Shown: positions 48,521 through 57,931, counted from the first letter of the stretch. The stretch is 64,000 bases of DNA from Opitutales bacterium (GCA_021772515.1 JAJFLU010000022.1:1-64000); one strand, 5' to 3'. Notes: generated by a model from the sequence alone, not told the origin. Translations and numbers: made by a program.

Positions 48521-48533
48521 GTCGGAGACCTTT

Positions 48534-48785
48534 TTACAGGTCTTGATCGAGTGTGGGTTCGCTGAAAGGTCCATCGCCCTCGAACTGCCGTATCCTTTTG
48601 CGATACCAGAAGACGAAAGATCCCAACATGAGCAAAGGAAGTCCCGTAAGAAGCGCGGTTGTCAGGTAAAAGGCGACTCGAGTTTCTTCACGGGCGGAAA
48701 AACAGACCGAGCAAGCCAAGGCCGAGTGTGGAAGCCACACCGCAGTGGAGAGAAGGGCGAGAGTCAGTTTTTGACGGATATTCAC
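48534..48785 (-). CDS. Small membrane protein at the end of the cytochrome oxidase operon
   Basis: An 83-residue protein with a signal-like N-terminus (LTLALLSTAVWLPHSALACSVC), a CSVC pair directly at the expected cleavage site, a single further membrane segment (TTALLTGLPLLMLGSFVFWY) and a charged tail. It lies 21 bp after the second subunit-III-like gene on the same strand. I do not know a named family for it; the adjacent cysteines and location suggest an oxidase assembly or metal-handling role (inference). Confidence 0.65.
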   Translation of the reverse strand: MNIRQKLTLALLSTAVWLPHSALACSVCFSAREETRVAFYLTTALLTGLPLLMLGSFVFWYRKRIRQFEGDGPFSEPTLDQDL

Positions 48786-48806
48786 AAATTCAATAAGAGG
48801 TTCAAA

Positions 48807-49403
48807 TCAATTCAGATAGACCAAAATATAAAGCACGGGCCAGACTCCGACTACAAAATACCAGAAAATCTGAGATGCCCAAAATTCCGATTGCCCGAGT
48901 TGGTTCTTTTTCAATTTGCCAAGCATGATGGCCAGAACGAAAATTGCCGCCACCGCATGGGAACCATGGGCGCCGACGATGAGGTAGAAAAAGCCCGCAT
49001 AGGTGGAGGACGTCATGGTCATACCGTAACCGATGAGCCTCACCCATTCGAATCCTTGAAACAGGACAAACACCGACCCCAAAATTATGGACAGACGAAG
49101 CAACCTTGTGGCAGCCTCTTGTCCACCCTTCACTGAGAAGGACTTGTTGGCCTTGAATAAAAGCCAGCCGCTCGCCAGCAGCACGAGCGAATTTATGGCA
49201 GTTGCAGTGACGGGCAGGCGAGGCTGTTCGGGTGGAGGCCAGAATAAAGCGCCGGATTTGACGATCGTGTAAGCGCTGATGAGGGCCGCGAAAAACATTA
49301 CCTCCATAGCCACAAAAAAGATCATGGCGAGCACTCCATTGGGCAGAAACGGGGTGACCCGAGATGCGCCGGGATTTTTGTTTTCTATGAAAGCGGATTC
49401 CAT
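48807..49403 (-). CDS. Cytochrome c oxidase subunit III-like protein (second copy)
   Basis: A 198-residue membrane protein with about five segments, of the heme-copper oxidase subunit III family (AMIFFVAMEVMFFAALISAY, FYLIVGAHGSHAVAAIF). It resembles the 192-residue protein at 49867-50445 only in family features. Many verrucomicrobial oxidase operons carry two such proteins. Neither binds a redox metal; subunit III supports proton uptake and stability. Confidence 0.85.
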   Translation of the reverse strand: MESAFIENKNPGASRVTPFLPNGVLAMIFFVAMEVMFFAALISAYTIVKSGALFWPPPEQPRLPVTATAINSLVLLASGWLLFKANKSFSVKGGQEAATRLLRLSIILGSVFVLFQGFEWVRLIGYGMTMTSSTYAGFFYLIVGAHGSHAVAAIFVLAIMLGKLKKNQLGQSEFWASQIFWYFVVGVWPVLYILVYLN

Positions 49404-49470
49404 GATCGTACCCTCAAAATGATTTTAATTTGCCAGGGAGGTCACCTCTGGCCCGATGTGCAGACCGGTT

Positions 49471-49833
49471 TTACTCAGAATGGCCGTCTCCGTGGCCCAC
49501 TTCCTCTGTGGCAACCGGCATGTTGTTATGATTAACCCAATTTGAGCCTTCCGCTTTCATGACATCGGGCGAAACGCCAAAGAAAAACAGTCCGAGAAAT
49601 AGCAGCGCAGTGAACAACATATACCAAACGTAGCGTTTTTCGATGTTCAGATGCATGAAATAAGCGCCCACCATGGCAGCCTTGACGACTGCTATGCCAA
49701 ATGCGGCGATAAGTGTGACCCACTTGATCCCAATCATCGGGCCGAGGATACTGAGGACCAGCATGAACGTTAAAATCGCCCAAATTTTGATATAATTCGT
49801 GTGTTCGTGTGCCTCTGCGTGTTCTTCGGTCAT
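49471..49833 (-). CDS. Cytochrome c oxidase subunit IV-like protein
   Basis: A 120-residue protein with three membrane segments (IWAILTFMLVLSILGPMIG, LIAAFGIAVVKAAMVGAYFMHL, LFTALLFLGLFFFGV) and His-rich termini. The pattern KAAMVGAYFMHL is typical of the prokaryotic subunit IV/CoxD family. It is a structural subunit, located between the two subunit-III-like genes. Confidence 0.87.
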   Translation of the reverse strand: MTEEHAEAHEHTNYIKIWAILTFMLVLSILGPMIGIKWVTLIAAFGIAVVKAAMVGAYFMHLNIEKRYVWYMLFTALLFLGLFFFGVSPDVMKAEGSNWVNHNNMPVATEEVGHGDGHSE

Positions 49834-49866
49834 GGCGAAATTTTTTCTAAGTTTTGGTCGAAGCGA

Positions 49867-50445
49867 TTACTTGGCAATGTAGAAAAGTGGAAACAGAAAT
49901 AGCCAGACGATGTCCACAAAATGCCAATATATGCCGATATACTCCACGCGAGGAAGATGCTCCCCCTTGCGGACACCGATCGAAATTATCGCCATTATAA
50001 CCATTCCTGCGATTACGTGGAGGCCATGCAAACCGGTCGCTGTATAATAAAAAGACCAGAAATTATTGGCGAACAATGTATATCCGTGTGAAATTTCCGT
50101 GGTCCATTCGTAGGACTTGACGAGTAAAAAAATTCCCCCGCCGCCGATTGTGCACCAGATATACCGAAAGGATTTTACCAGATTCCCGGCTGCTGCCGCC
50201 TGATGAGCCAGCACGATTGAAAGACTCGATGTCAATAGGACAAAGGTATTGAGAGCGCCCGCCGGAGTGCTCGTGTGCGATGCGTATTCTCCCCATTCGG
50301 GGTGGCGAAGGCGAAACATTACGTAGCAGGCGATCAGTCCTCCGAAAATTACGATTTCCGAGACAACAACCCACCAGATTGCCAGTCGGCCGGTGGGGAG
50401 GCCAGTGACGCTTCTGGAGGTTGCTAGGGGTGCTTGAAATGACAT
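49867..50445 (-). CDS. coxC: Cytochrome c oxidase subunit III
   Basis: A 192-residue subunit III with five predicted segments. Landmarks are IWWVVVSEIVIFGGLIACY (N-terminal), LLVKSYEWTTEI, and FYYTATGLHGLHVIAGMVIM. The C-terminal WHFVDIVWLFLFPLFY is diagnostic of the family. It follows coxA after about 80 bp. Confidence 0.9.
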   Translation of the reverse strand: MSFQAPLATSRSVTGLPTGRLAIWWVVVSEIVIFGGLIACYVMFRLRHPEWGEYASHTSTPAGALNTFVLLTSSLSIVLAHQAAAAGNLVKSFRYIWCTIGGGGIFLLVKSYEWTTEISHGYTLFANNFWSFYYTATGLHGLHVIAGMVIMAIISIGVRKGEHLPRVEYIGIYWHFVDIVWLFLFPLFYIAK

Positions 50446-50524
50446 GGCTTAATAATATTTAGGCAAAAATTTCGGGTATTGTTACGATAACTTAAGTATT
50501 CAGGCTTTCAGTGAGGGGATTCGA

Positions 50525-52234
50525 CTAATCGGGCATGTTTTGCGGCCAATAATCTTTCTCTCGACCAGGAACACTGTATTCATAAGGGGCTCTGTAAACG
50601 ACCGGCATTTCCGCGAAATTGCCATGCGGGGGAGGGGAGGGCGCGACCCATTCGAGAGTGTTGGCATTCCAGGGGTTCTTTCCGGCCTTTTTACCTTTGA
50701 AAAGACTCACTGTGAAATTGATCAGAAACGGGATCTGGAAAACCAGCATGGCAACGGCGGACCAGGTGGCAAAGATACGAAGATCTTGCATTTCCGGGGT
50801 GGCCAGGTCGGGAAAATTGTTAAAATTATAGATGCGACGATGCTGACCCCCCATCCCAAGTACGAAAAGAGGTAGAAAAATGCCGTTGAAGCAGATGATG
50901 GTGCCCCAGAAATGAATCTTACCCCAAGTTTCGTTCATCATGCGGCCAAACATTTTTGGAAACCAATAATAGATGGCAGTGAAAAACCCGATAATCGCGA
51001 TGGGGAAAAAGGTGTAATGGAAGTGCGCCAGAACAAAATAGGTATCGTGAAAATAAATATCCGTGCCGCTGGCACCGAGATAAATTCCGGTCACGCCCCC
51101 GATGAGAAATTCTGCTAGAAATGACAGGGCAAAAAGCATGGCGGTGGTTAATCGAATCGACCCTCCGTATAGGGTGGCAATATAGCAAAACAACATTTCC
51201 GCAATGGGGATGGAGATAAGCACCGTGGTGACGGTGAAAATGTGGGCCATCCGGGGATCGATTCCGGCGATAAATTGATGGTGCGCCCAGACAAAAAAGC
51301 TCAAGATTCCGGTCGCAAACGTCGTATAGAGAATCGTCTTATAGGCAAAAAGCTTCTTTCTGGCAAAAACGGTGATCACCTCCGCAACCACGCCCATTGC
51401 CGGCAGGAGGACGACATAGACCTCGGGGTGCCCGAAAAACCAGAACAGATGCTGCCAGAGGACGGGGTCTCCGCCCGCATCGGGGTTGTAAAATGTTGTG
51501 CCCAGCACCTGGTCAAACAAGAGCATAACCGCACCGGCAATCAAGGGGCCGACCGAGGCCATGAAGAGGATGCTGGCGATCACGATCATCCACACCACAA
51601 TCGGAATGTCGTACATTTTCATGCCCTTGGCCCGCGCATTCATGGTGGTGGTGATGAAATTGATCCCCCCCAGCAGGAAGGCTACAAATTCGAGGGCCAC
51701 CGCAAGAAGCCACATGGGAGCTCCAAATGGAGTCAAGTTGTATTGGGATTGGGCGGAAAGTGGCGGGTAGGCCGTCCACGCGCCCCCGAAACCACCACCC
51801 GGCACAAAAAACGAAGCAATGAGGATGATTGCGCTGAGCAGGAAAATTTGGTAGGATAGCCGGTTGACTCGCGGAAATACCATATCATCGCAACCGATCA
51901 TCAGGGGGATCAAAAAATTTCCCAGAGCAGCGATCAATATCGGCATGGCGACCCAGAAAATCATAATGGCGCCGTGGTTGGTAATGAGCGAGTTATAGGC
52001 CAGAGGAGTAACTGTGCCATAGCCCGGCACCGATTCCCCGGGAAAGGCCAATTGCATACGGAACACATAGGCCATGTAACCGCCGATCAACGCCATGATC
52101 ATGCCGGTAAACATGTATTGCATAGCGATCATTTTGTGATCGGTGGAGAATATGTATTTACTCCAGAAGTCCGGCTCCCCGTGGTGGGAATGGGCTCCTT
52201 CGGTTGTTTCTGCTGTGGTTACAGCTTCAGCCAT
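50525..52234 (-). CDS. coxA: Cytochrome c oxidase subunit I
   Basis: A 569-residue catalytic subunit with 12 or more membrane segments. Haem a ligand region: LITNHGAIMIFW. The CuB site GHPEVYVVLLPAMGVVAEVI holds the His-Tyr cross-link of A-type oxidases and the Glu in the GHPE motif's vicinity. HHQFIAG supplies further CuB histidines, and LAHFHYTFF the haem a/a3 ligands. It is an aa3-type proton-pumping terminal oxidase. The start overlaps coxB by 8 bp (52227-52234). Confidence 0.95.
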   Translation of the reverse strand: MAEAVTTAETTEGAHSHHGEPDFWSKYIFSTDHKMIAMQYMFTGMIMALIGGYMAYVFRMQLAFPGESVPGYGTVTPLAYNSLITNHGAIMIFWVAMPILIAALGNFLIPLMIGCDDMVFPRVNRLSYQIFLLSAIILIASFFVPGGGFGGAWTAYPPLSAQSQYNLTPFGAPMWLLAVALEFVAFLLGGINFITTTMNARAKGMKMYDIPIVVWMIVIASILFMASVGPLIAGAVMLLFDQVLGTTFYNPDAGGDPVLWQHLFWFFGHPEVYVVLLPAMGVVAEVITVFARKKLFAYKTILYTTFATGILSFFVWAHHQFIAGIDPRMAHIFTVTTVLISIPIAEMLFCYIATLYGGSIRLTTAMLFALSFLAEFLIGGVTGIYLGASGTDIYFHDTYFVLAHFHYTFFPIAIIGFFTAIYYWFPKMFGRMMNETWGKIHFWGTIICFNGIFLPLFVLGMGGQHRRIYNFNNFPDLATPEMQDLRIFATWSAVAMLVFQIPFLINFTVSLFKGKKAGKNPWNANTLEWVAPSPPPHGNFAEMPVVYRAPYEYSVPGREKDYWPQNMPD

Positions 52235-52964
52235 TATTGTTATCCTCCGCTTTCCCTTGATCTATTTTTTCTGATGCAGCAATTCGCCGGGTTTCGGCGC
52301 TGCCCCCATGTGCGTCCATCCAGACCTGATGAGTTTCCGCCGTTTCAATGGAGATTCGGGCGGCCATTATACCATGCCCGATACCGCAAATTTCAGCGCA
52401 TTGAATATCGTATTCGCCTGTTTTTGTCGCCTCGAACCATCCCGTGATCACACGGCCCGGAATGGCGTCTTGTTTGAGCCGAAATACCGGCACGGAAAAG
52501 CTGTGAACGACATCCTTGGATTCCAGTTGGAAATGGTAGAGGGTATCCACTTTTACATGCAGCTTGTCCACCATTTCGATATCGTCGGCAGTATCGAGAA
52601 CCCCATCGGGTCCGGGGTGGGTAAATACCCATGCCCACTGCCGTCCGGTTACGCGGATGGTTTCGTCTGCTGGCGGGAGATCCTGCTTAACCTTGTACCA
52701 AACCATCACAGCTCCCACGATGATGACGATGTCGAAAAGAATTATCAGGTAGTGCGGATAGGCGATCCAGTTATGCTCCTTCTTTTTCTCTCCGGTAACA
52801 TACTGAGCCTTGACGCCTTTTTTGCGGCGATAGCGGATAATAAAATAAAACAGGACGGCCTCGGCCAAAATAAACCAAAACCCCACGATAACCGTTATCA
52901 GGGTAAAAAGGCCGTCGATGTTACCCCCGTAAGTTGAAACGTTTTCTATTAAACTCTCAATCAT
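52227..52964 (-). CDS. coxB: Cytochrome c oxidase subunit II (CuA)
   Basis: A 245-residue subunit with two membrane segments and a periplasmic cupredoxin domain. All CuA ligands are present: His154 (DVVHSFSVP), Cys189, Glu191, Cys193, His197 and Met200 (QCAEICGIGHGIM). There is no fused cytochrome c domain, so electrons must come from a separate cytochrome, likely the diheme protein encoded upstream. The C-terminal tail is polar and rich in Asp/Asn. Confidence 0.95.
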   Translation of the reverse strand: MIESLIENVSTYGGNIDGLFTLITVIVGFWFILAEAVLFYFIIRYRRKKGVKAQYVTGEKKKEHNWIAYPHYLIILFDIVIIVGAVMVWYKVKQDLPPADETIRVTGRQWAWVFTHPGPDGVLDTADDIEMVDKLHVKVDTLYHFQLESKDVVHSFSVPVFRLKQDAIPGRVITGWFEATKTGEYDIQCAEICGIGHGIMAARISIETAETHQVWMDAHGGSAETRRIAASEKIDQGKAEDNNNG

Positions 52965-53012
52965 TCGTTTTTCCGCCTTTCTTCTGACTGTCCCTTTGAG
53001 TTTCCAACATCT

Positions 53013-53126
53013 TCAGTATACGAAGATAATCACGCTCAATCCGTAAAGCACGCATCCTATCAACGTGATTCTGAATGCGAGTCTGGCTACAACGTCGCTA
53101 ATATCCTCTTCTTTGGTTTTTCCCAT
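53013..53126 (-). CDS. 37-residue single-span membrane peptide in the oxidase operon
   Basis: A short ATG-initiated frame of 37 residues, MGKTKEEDISDVVARLA and then FRITLIGCVLYGLSVIIFVY: a charged head followed by one membrane segment, ending in a TGA at 53013. It lies between coxB and the diheme cytochrome gene on the same strand, with 48 and 30 bp gaps. Its head-plus-one-helix design fits the small accessory subunits found in respiratory operons. There is no known family that I can name. The frame is short enough that automatic calling would skip it. Confidence 0.6.
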   Translation of the reverse strand: MGKTKEEDISDVVARLAFRITLIGCVLYGLSVIIFVY

Positions 53127-53156
53127 TTCGAATAATTATTTTGGTTCTACTTCTAC

Positions 53157-53819
53157 TCAATCTTCCCAAAGCGTGTTGATGTAGGCGATCACGTCGAGCA
53201 TGGCCTGTTCGTTGGGCAGGGTCATGGACATGGGCTGCATCTGCATACCCGTAATATCCTCGGGGTTAGTTCCCCTGACTCCCGATCTGAATTTTTTCAA
53301 CTGCGAAAGAATATACCAATCGTTCAGGCGGACCAGAGGCGGTGAGTTGAGCGCCTGATTGCCCTGCCCTTTATCGCCATGACAGGCCATGCAAACCGCA
53401 TAGTAGTTTTTGCCGCGGTCGGAATTCCCCTTGATCGTCGTCTTCCCCTTGTTGGGCTTGAGGGTTTCCACATATTCGGCCACATTTTTGACATCATCCT
53501 CCGTGGCGATGGTCAGAGACATGGGGCGCATCTGCATTCCCTCGATATCCCTTGGGTGGGTGCCCCGCATACCCGATCTGAATTTATTCAACTGCGCCTC
53601 GACATACCAAGCGTTCAATCCCGCAATATGGGGCGCGTTGACGGCTTTGTTTCCCTCGCCTCCAGCACCGTGGCATGCCGTGCACACCTGATAGACCACC
53701 TTGCCCCGCGCTGCGTCATGGCCGAATGCTGTTCCCGCAAAACCGCCCACAACCACTGCGGCGATCAACCACGACATTTTTCCTCTGAAATTAAATAAAC
53801 CCTTTGAGTTTGTTCCCAT
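53157..53819 (-). CDS. Diheme cytochrome c (c4/c553-like)
   Basis: A periplasmic protein of about 220 residues with two similar cytochrome c domains, each with a CxxCH (CTACH and CMACH). Each domain ends in a GMQMRPMSLTI or GMQMQPMSMTL segment that supplies the axial Met. The signal or anchor is at about residues 14-33 (MSWLIAAVVVGGFAGTAFG). I use ATG 53819 (MGTNSKGLF); an upstream in-frame ATG at 53996 adds 59 residues of unlikely composition. As first gene of the oxidase operon it is the likely electron donor to CuA. Confidence 0.85.
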   Translation of the reverse strand: MGTNSKGLFNFRGKMSWLIAAVVVGGFAGTAFGHDAARGKVVYQVCTACHGAGGEGNKAVNAPHIAGLNAWYVEAQLNKFRSGMRGTHPRDIEGMQMRPMSLTIATEDDVKNVAEYVETLKPNKGKTTIKGNSDRGKNYYAVCMACHGDKGQGNQALNSPPLVRLNDWYILSQLKKFRSGVRGTNPEDITGMQMQPMSMTLPNEQAMLDVIAYINTLWED

Positions 53820-54087
53820 ACCCTTTTTCAACGCTGCAATTCTGTGTGTTTTATTTAAATTGTAAAAAATTTCCGTCTCCTTTGCGAAGGGCGGAAATTC
53901 CGCTCCAACAGTCTTTGGAAGGATTGCCTTGTCAATACCAAACAGGGGTTCTTGTGAAAAAAATGAACTTTTGAGGGGTTTTGACTGTGGCGGCATGCAT
54001 TCCCGTGGACACCTGATTTGATTTTGTCGGCAAATATTGAAAAAACTTTGGCTTTAATCTTATCGATTGGGAGTTCTCTTTCAGAAT

Positions 54088-55410
54088 CTACCTGAGATTG
54101 AAAATGTAGCGTAGCAGGAAAATCAAGGCCAGGATATAGGTCAGCGCTGAAATGTTTTTATGCTTTCCAGTGCCCGCCATTATGGCCACATAGACGATGA
54201 AACCCACCGCGATTCCCTCGCTGATGCTAAAGGCCAGTGGCATGACCAGCAGAGTCACTACGGTGGGGGCGAATTCCCTTAAGTCCCCGAAATCAACATG
54301 GCGGATGGCTTCCATCATAAAAATTCCCACCATGACAAGGGCTGGCGCGGTCGCATTGGGCGGTATGACGGCCAAAATAGGGGTGAAAAATAGCGACAGT
54401 AAAAAACAGATGCCCACTACCACCGCCGTTAATCCCGTGCGCCCTCCAGATTCCACTCCCGCCGCCGACTCGATGTAGGAGGTCACCGTGGACGTGCCCA
54501 GGCAGCTTCCGACTACGGTTGCTGCGGCATCAGCCGTCAAGGCAGGTCCCATTTTTGGCAAAACTCCGTTTTCATCAACCAGACCCGCCCGACGGGAAAC
54601 CCCGATGAGCGTGCCGATGGTATCGAACATGTTCACAAAGAGCATGGCGAAAATAATTGTCCACGATTCGGCAAAGTGCTCGATCGGATACATCAGGTCG
54701 AACTTGAAAAAAGTGTTCGCCATGCTATCCGGCAGCCCCACGAGTTTTTCCGGCAACGGAGTGACAAAGCCGCCATCTCCAGACGGCACAAAAATACCCA
54801 CCGCCGTGACGATAACTACTGAAAGTAAAATCGCTCCCGGTATCTTTTTAATGACCAGGATGACGGTTAGGGCGATCCCGAAAAGCACCATCAGGGCTGG
54901 CCCCGACGCGAGGTCGCCGATGGTGACGAAGGTGGCTGGATGGGCCACGATAATTCCTCCGTTGCGCAACCCCAGAAAAGCGATAAAGAGGCCAATTCCA
55001 CATTGCACCCCTATTTTCAGGTTGTGGGGGATGGCATTGGCGACCTTCGTTCGGACACCCGTTACCGATAGAAGAAGGAATAGTATGCCATTCCAGAAAG
55101 TCATTCCCAGAGCAGCCTCCCAGGAAACTCCTAGGCCCAGACAGACGGTATAGGAGAAAAAAGCGTTCAGCCCCATCCCCGGCGCCAGAGCCACCGGGTA
55201 ATTGGTCAGAAAAGCCATAATAAAAGTGCCCACAGCAGCGGACAGAGCCGTCACGGTAATCAAGCCGACGATCGGCATCCCCCCGGCGTGCAGAATGCCG
55301 GGATTAACCACCAGCACATAGGACATGGCGGCAAAAGTAGTCAGGCCGGCCAGTATTTCGGTCCGAACAGTGGTATCGTGTTCGCGCAGGCGGAATAATT
55401 TTTCAAGCAT
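54088..55410 (-). CDS. NCS2/AzgA-type purine permease
   Basis: A 440-residue inner-membrane permease with about 12 to 14 segments. Family marks are RTEILAGLTTFAAMSYVLVV near the N-terminus, APGMGLNAFFSY, FVNMFDTIGTLIGVSRRAG and GTSTVTSYIESAAGVESG. AzgA/PbuG proteins carry adenine, guanine or hypoxanthine with H+. It is monocistronic, divergent from the DUF2165 gene, and adds a purine uptake route to a region already holding an NCS1 permease. No purine riboswitch is recognisable upstream. Confidence 0.9.
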   Translation of the reverse strand: MLEKLFRLREHDTTVRTEILAGLTTFAAMSYVLVVNPGILHAGGMPIVGLITVTALSAAVGTFIMAFLTNYPVALAPGMGLNAFFSYTVCLGLGVSWEAALGMTFWNGILFLLLSVTGVRTKVANAIPHNLKIGVQCGIGLFIAFLGLRNGGIIVAHPATFVTIGDLASGPALMVLFGIALTVILVIKKIPGAILLSVVIVTAVGIFVPSGDGGFVTPLPEKLVGLPDSMANTFFKFDLMYPIEHFAESWTIIFAMLFVNMFDTIGTLIGVSRRAGLVDENGVLPKMGPALTADAAATVVGSCLGTSTVTSYIESAAGVESGGRTGLTAVVVGICFLLSLFFTPILAVIPPNATAPALVMVGIFMMEAIRHVDFGDLREFAPTVVTLLVMPLAFSISEGIAVGFIVYVAIMAGTGKHKNISALTYILALIFLLRYIFNLR

Positions 55411-55573
55411 GAGGTATGAAACGGGGTATAGGGTAAATTGACCTGTCAGGTTAGGTGGTCACTATCCAGCACCAACTCTAAAGCATTGTCAAGGAGTGGC
55501 ATGGGGAGACAATTTTCGAGGCAGGTAAAAGCTTCTTGGCAAAGGGCGCGTTTCCTGTTTACAGTTTCCGGCC

Positions 55574-56083
55574 ATGTGGATCATTCGTCTCTGTAAAACC
55601 TCACTAGTTGCCGCTACTGCCCTGTTTCTTGCCCTTGTTGTCCTCAACAACATTACCGACTACGGGTCTAACTACGCCTTTGTCGAGGGCGTCCTCTCCA
55701 TGTCCACCACGTTTCCCGACAACACCCTCATGTGGCGGTCCATCGAATCTCCCCTCATTTACACCATTTTTTACTGGTCGATTATTTTATGGGAAGCCGC
55801 CGCGATGGGCCTCTGTATTTGGGGAACGGTGGTTTTGTTGAAATCTCTCAATGCCAGCGCAGAGGATTTCAACAGGGCCAAAAAATTCGCCTCAGCCGGT
55901 CTGACTTTGAGCCTCCTGCAATGGTATGTGGCCTTCATCACGGTCGGGGGGGAGTGGTTCTTGATGTGGCAGTCCGAAGAGTGGAACGGCCAGGACGCCG
56001 CCTTTCGGATGTTCGGAATTATTGGAATTACCCTTATTTTTCTCTCCATGAAGGATGATGATCTGGAAGCGGAGAGAGCCTGA
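55574..56083 (+). CDS. DUF2165-family small membrane protein
   Basis: A 169-residue integral membrane protein with four predicted segments. The pattern of LVVLNNITDYGSNYAFVEG, SMSTTFPDN and WLFLMWQS-like EWFLMWQSEEWNGQDAAFR matches DUF2165. The function is unknown; the family often sits near transporters and amidohydrolases. The creatininase-fold pair follows after 66 bp on the same strand and may share the transcript. Confidence 0.85.
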   Translation: MWIIRLCKTSLVAATALFLALVVLNNITDYGSNYAFVEGVLSMSTTFPDNTLMWRSIESPLIYTIFYWSIILWEAAAMGLCIWGTVVLLKSLNASAEDFNRAKKFASAGLTLSLLQWYVAFITVGGEWFLMWQSEEWNGQDAAFRMFGIIGITLIFLSMKDDDLEAERA

Positions 56084-56149
56084 ACCGCCGATTTTTTTAA
56101 AATTTTTTTCGAGAAACGATTTCACCCTACCTGAACCAAGGCCTCAATT

Positions 56150-56920
56150 ATGATGACTTATATCGCAGACGTTGAAAAAAGCACCTTTTGGGCACATCGC
56201 TCATGGACTCGTTTCGCGGAAATTGAGGATAAGCATAATTATCTCGTGGTGGTTCCCGTTTGTGGGTTCGCCGATTGGGGCCTTGGGCACCCATTGGACA
56301 TCGAGGAAACCGTGGGGATGGCAATTCTCAAGCAGGCGGTAAAAACCATGAAGGGCTTTCTCTCGATAATCGTCGCGCCGCCCCTCCGATTCGTCCTTGG
56401 GCCGTATGAAAACTGCGCCTTCAGCCTCGATTCCGAAACCGCATACGATTATGTCGAAGACGTGGTTCACTCGATCCACATTACTGGCTTTAACAAAGTG
56501 GTGTTTTTCAATACCAGTCCGTGGAACGAGGAACTCGTCAACAAAGCCTGTGCCCGCGACCTGCGGATAAAATACGCCATGCAGATGTTCAGCATCAACC
56601 TCTATGGTCTCGGACTCGATTTTCACCCCGTTCGCAGCAAATCCCGAAGCCTTTTGCAGACGATGGGAACCTATTTACGCGAACAAGAGCCCGTCCTCGC
56701 CAGCGGACCTGGAAAATCGGTGCCCTCGGATGTCCTTGAAATGGATGAGGCCTCCCATGCCGATCCCCTGACTGATTTTACGCCCCTGGAACAAGCCCGG
56801 AAAGAAGGCGCGAAAATGTTGCGGCAAACCGGGGAACACCTTGCGGGACTGCTCCTCGAAGTCAATGAACGCCAACCCCTGCCCCACGACGGAGTCATTT
56901 ACCAGAAGAAAGGGCTGTAA
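56150..56920 (+). CDS. Degenerate creatininase-fold protein (putative pseudoenzyme)
   Basis: A 256-residue protein of creatininase-like length and fold. The first metal motif, normally EQHGPHLPLGTD, reads ADWGLGHPLDIE, so the metal-binding Glu and His are changed. The second, normally NxHGGN, reads FNTSPWNEEL, losing the HGGN. The rest of the framework remains (GFNKVVFFN, FHPV). The gene is immediately upstream of an intact paralogue, so it may be a regulatory or structural partner. I start at ATG 56150; ATG 56153 follows directly. Confidence 0.72.
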   Translation: MMTYIADVEKSTFWAHRSWTRFAEIEDKHNYLVVVPVCGFADWGLGHPLDIEETVGMAILKQAVKTMKGFLSIIVAPPLRFVLGPYENCAFSLDSETAYDYVEDVVHSIHITGFNKVVFFNTSPWNEELVNKACARDLRIKYAMQMFSINLYGLGLDFHPVRSKSRSLLQTMGTYLREQEPVLASGPGKSVPSDVLEMDEASHADPLTDFTPLEQARKEGAKMLRQTGEHLAGLLLEVNERQPLPHDGVIYQKKGL

Positions 56921-56997
56921 TCAGGATGCGGGATCCTTTTCCTCCTTCCCTCCCTGAGACCAGAGCTTTGATAGAACTTACAACCACATAAGAAACC

Positions 56998-57789
56998 ATG
57001 ATACTACCCAAATACCGCGACCGTTACCTCCCGGACCTGACCTCGGAGCAAATCGCAGCCATTCCCAATAAGGAATCAGTACCGGTCATCATTCCGACGG
57101 GAGCAATCGAGCAGCATGGCCCCCATCTTCCCGTGGGTGTCGATTCTATTTTGGGGCAGGCTTTTCTTTCCGGTGCCCTCCCGCTCGTCCCCGATGATGT
57201 ACCCGTTTTTGTCACCCCGCCTATCACCATCGGTAAGAGCGACGAGCATCGCGGATTTCCTGGCACACTCTTCATCTCAACCAAAACCCTGGGTCGGCTT
57301 TTAACTTCAATCGCCCGTCAATTGCACGCGTGGGGCTTCCGTACCATCGCCATCTTCAACACCCACGGTGGAAATATTTCCGTTTTACGCTATACCATGC
57401 GTGAAATTCAATCGGAACTCGGCATGAGGGTCGTCCACCTGAGACCCGACTACAAACCGCCACTTTCTCCGCAGGAAGATGCCTACGGTTTCCACGCCAA
57501 CGAAATGGAAACCTCCTGCATGCTGGAGGCGACCGAGGGCTTGGTGGATATGTCTCAGGCCCGCTGTGAATACCCCGCCCGTGTCGGTGAGGCAGGTGAA
57601 CTTCGCCCCGAGGGAGCGCCCGCCACCTACACCTGGATCACTGGGGATGTTTCAAAATCCGGCATCGTTGGAGACGCCACCGCCGCCACACCCGAAAAAG
57701 GCAAAGAATGGATGGAGAACTACGCCCAAAGCCTGGCCGCCCAAATCACCAAACTCTCCACCTGGGCCAAACAACAAGCCAAAAAATAA
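56998..57789 (+). CDS. Creatininase-family amidohydrolase
   Basis: A 263-residue metal-dependent amidohydrolase. Metal and catalytic motifs are intact: IPTGAIEQHGPHLPVGVDS (residues about 36-54), FNTHGGNISVLRY (about 118), and FHANEMETSCML (about 166). Creatininase-family enzymes open cyclic amides such as creatinine, formamidopyrimidines or mycofactocin intermediates; the substrate here is not known. It follows the degenerate paralogue after 77 bp. Confidence 0.87.
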   Translation: MILPKYRDRYLPDLTSEQIAAIPNKESVPVIIPTGAIEQHGPHLPVGVDSILGQAFLSGALPLVPDDVPVFVTPPITIGKSDEHRGFPGTLFISTKTLGRLLTSIARQLHAWGFRTIAIFNTHGGNISVLRYTMREIQSELGMRVVHLRPDYKPPLSPQEDAYGFHANEMETSCMLEATEGLVDMSQARCEYPARVGEAGELRPEGAPATYTWITGDVSKSGIVGDATAATPEKGKEWMENYAQSLAAQITKLSTWAKQQAKK

Positions 57790-57826
57790 TTCTCGGGTTT
57801 GGCCTGATACTGTATCACTTAGAATT

Positions 57827-57931
57827 TTGTCCATTAAAGGACTGGCTCTAAAGACCATCCCGGCTTTTCCCGAAGATGTTTTCTGGGAAGATATTAAGGA
57901 GCGCTTAGAGTTTTCTGCGAACCTGCAATAG
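57827..57931 (+). pseudogene. Possible relic of a small antitoxin gene
   Basis: The frame 57827-57931 (TTG possible) ends in IPAFPEDVFWEDIKERLEFS and a stop. This is reminiscent of the C-terminal PEDxxWEDIxERxxF pattern of small addiction-module antitoxins. Without a good start or ribosome binding site it may be only a gene remnant between the creatininase and the toxin-antitoxin pair. Confidence 0.25.
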
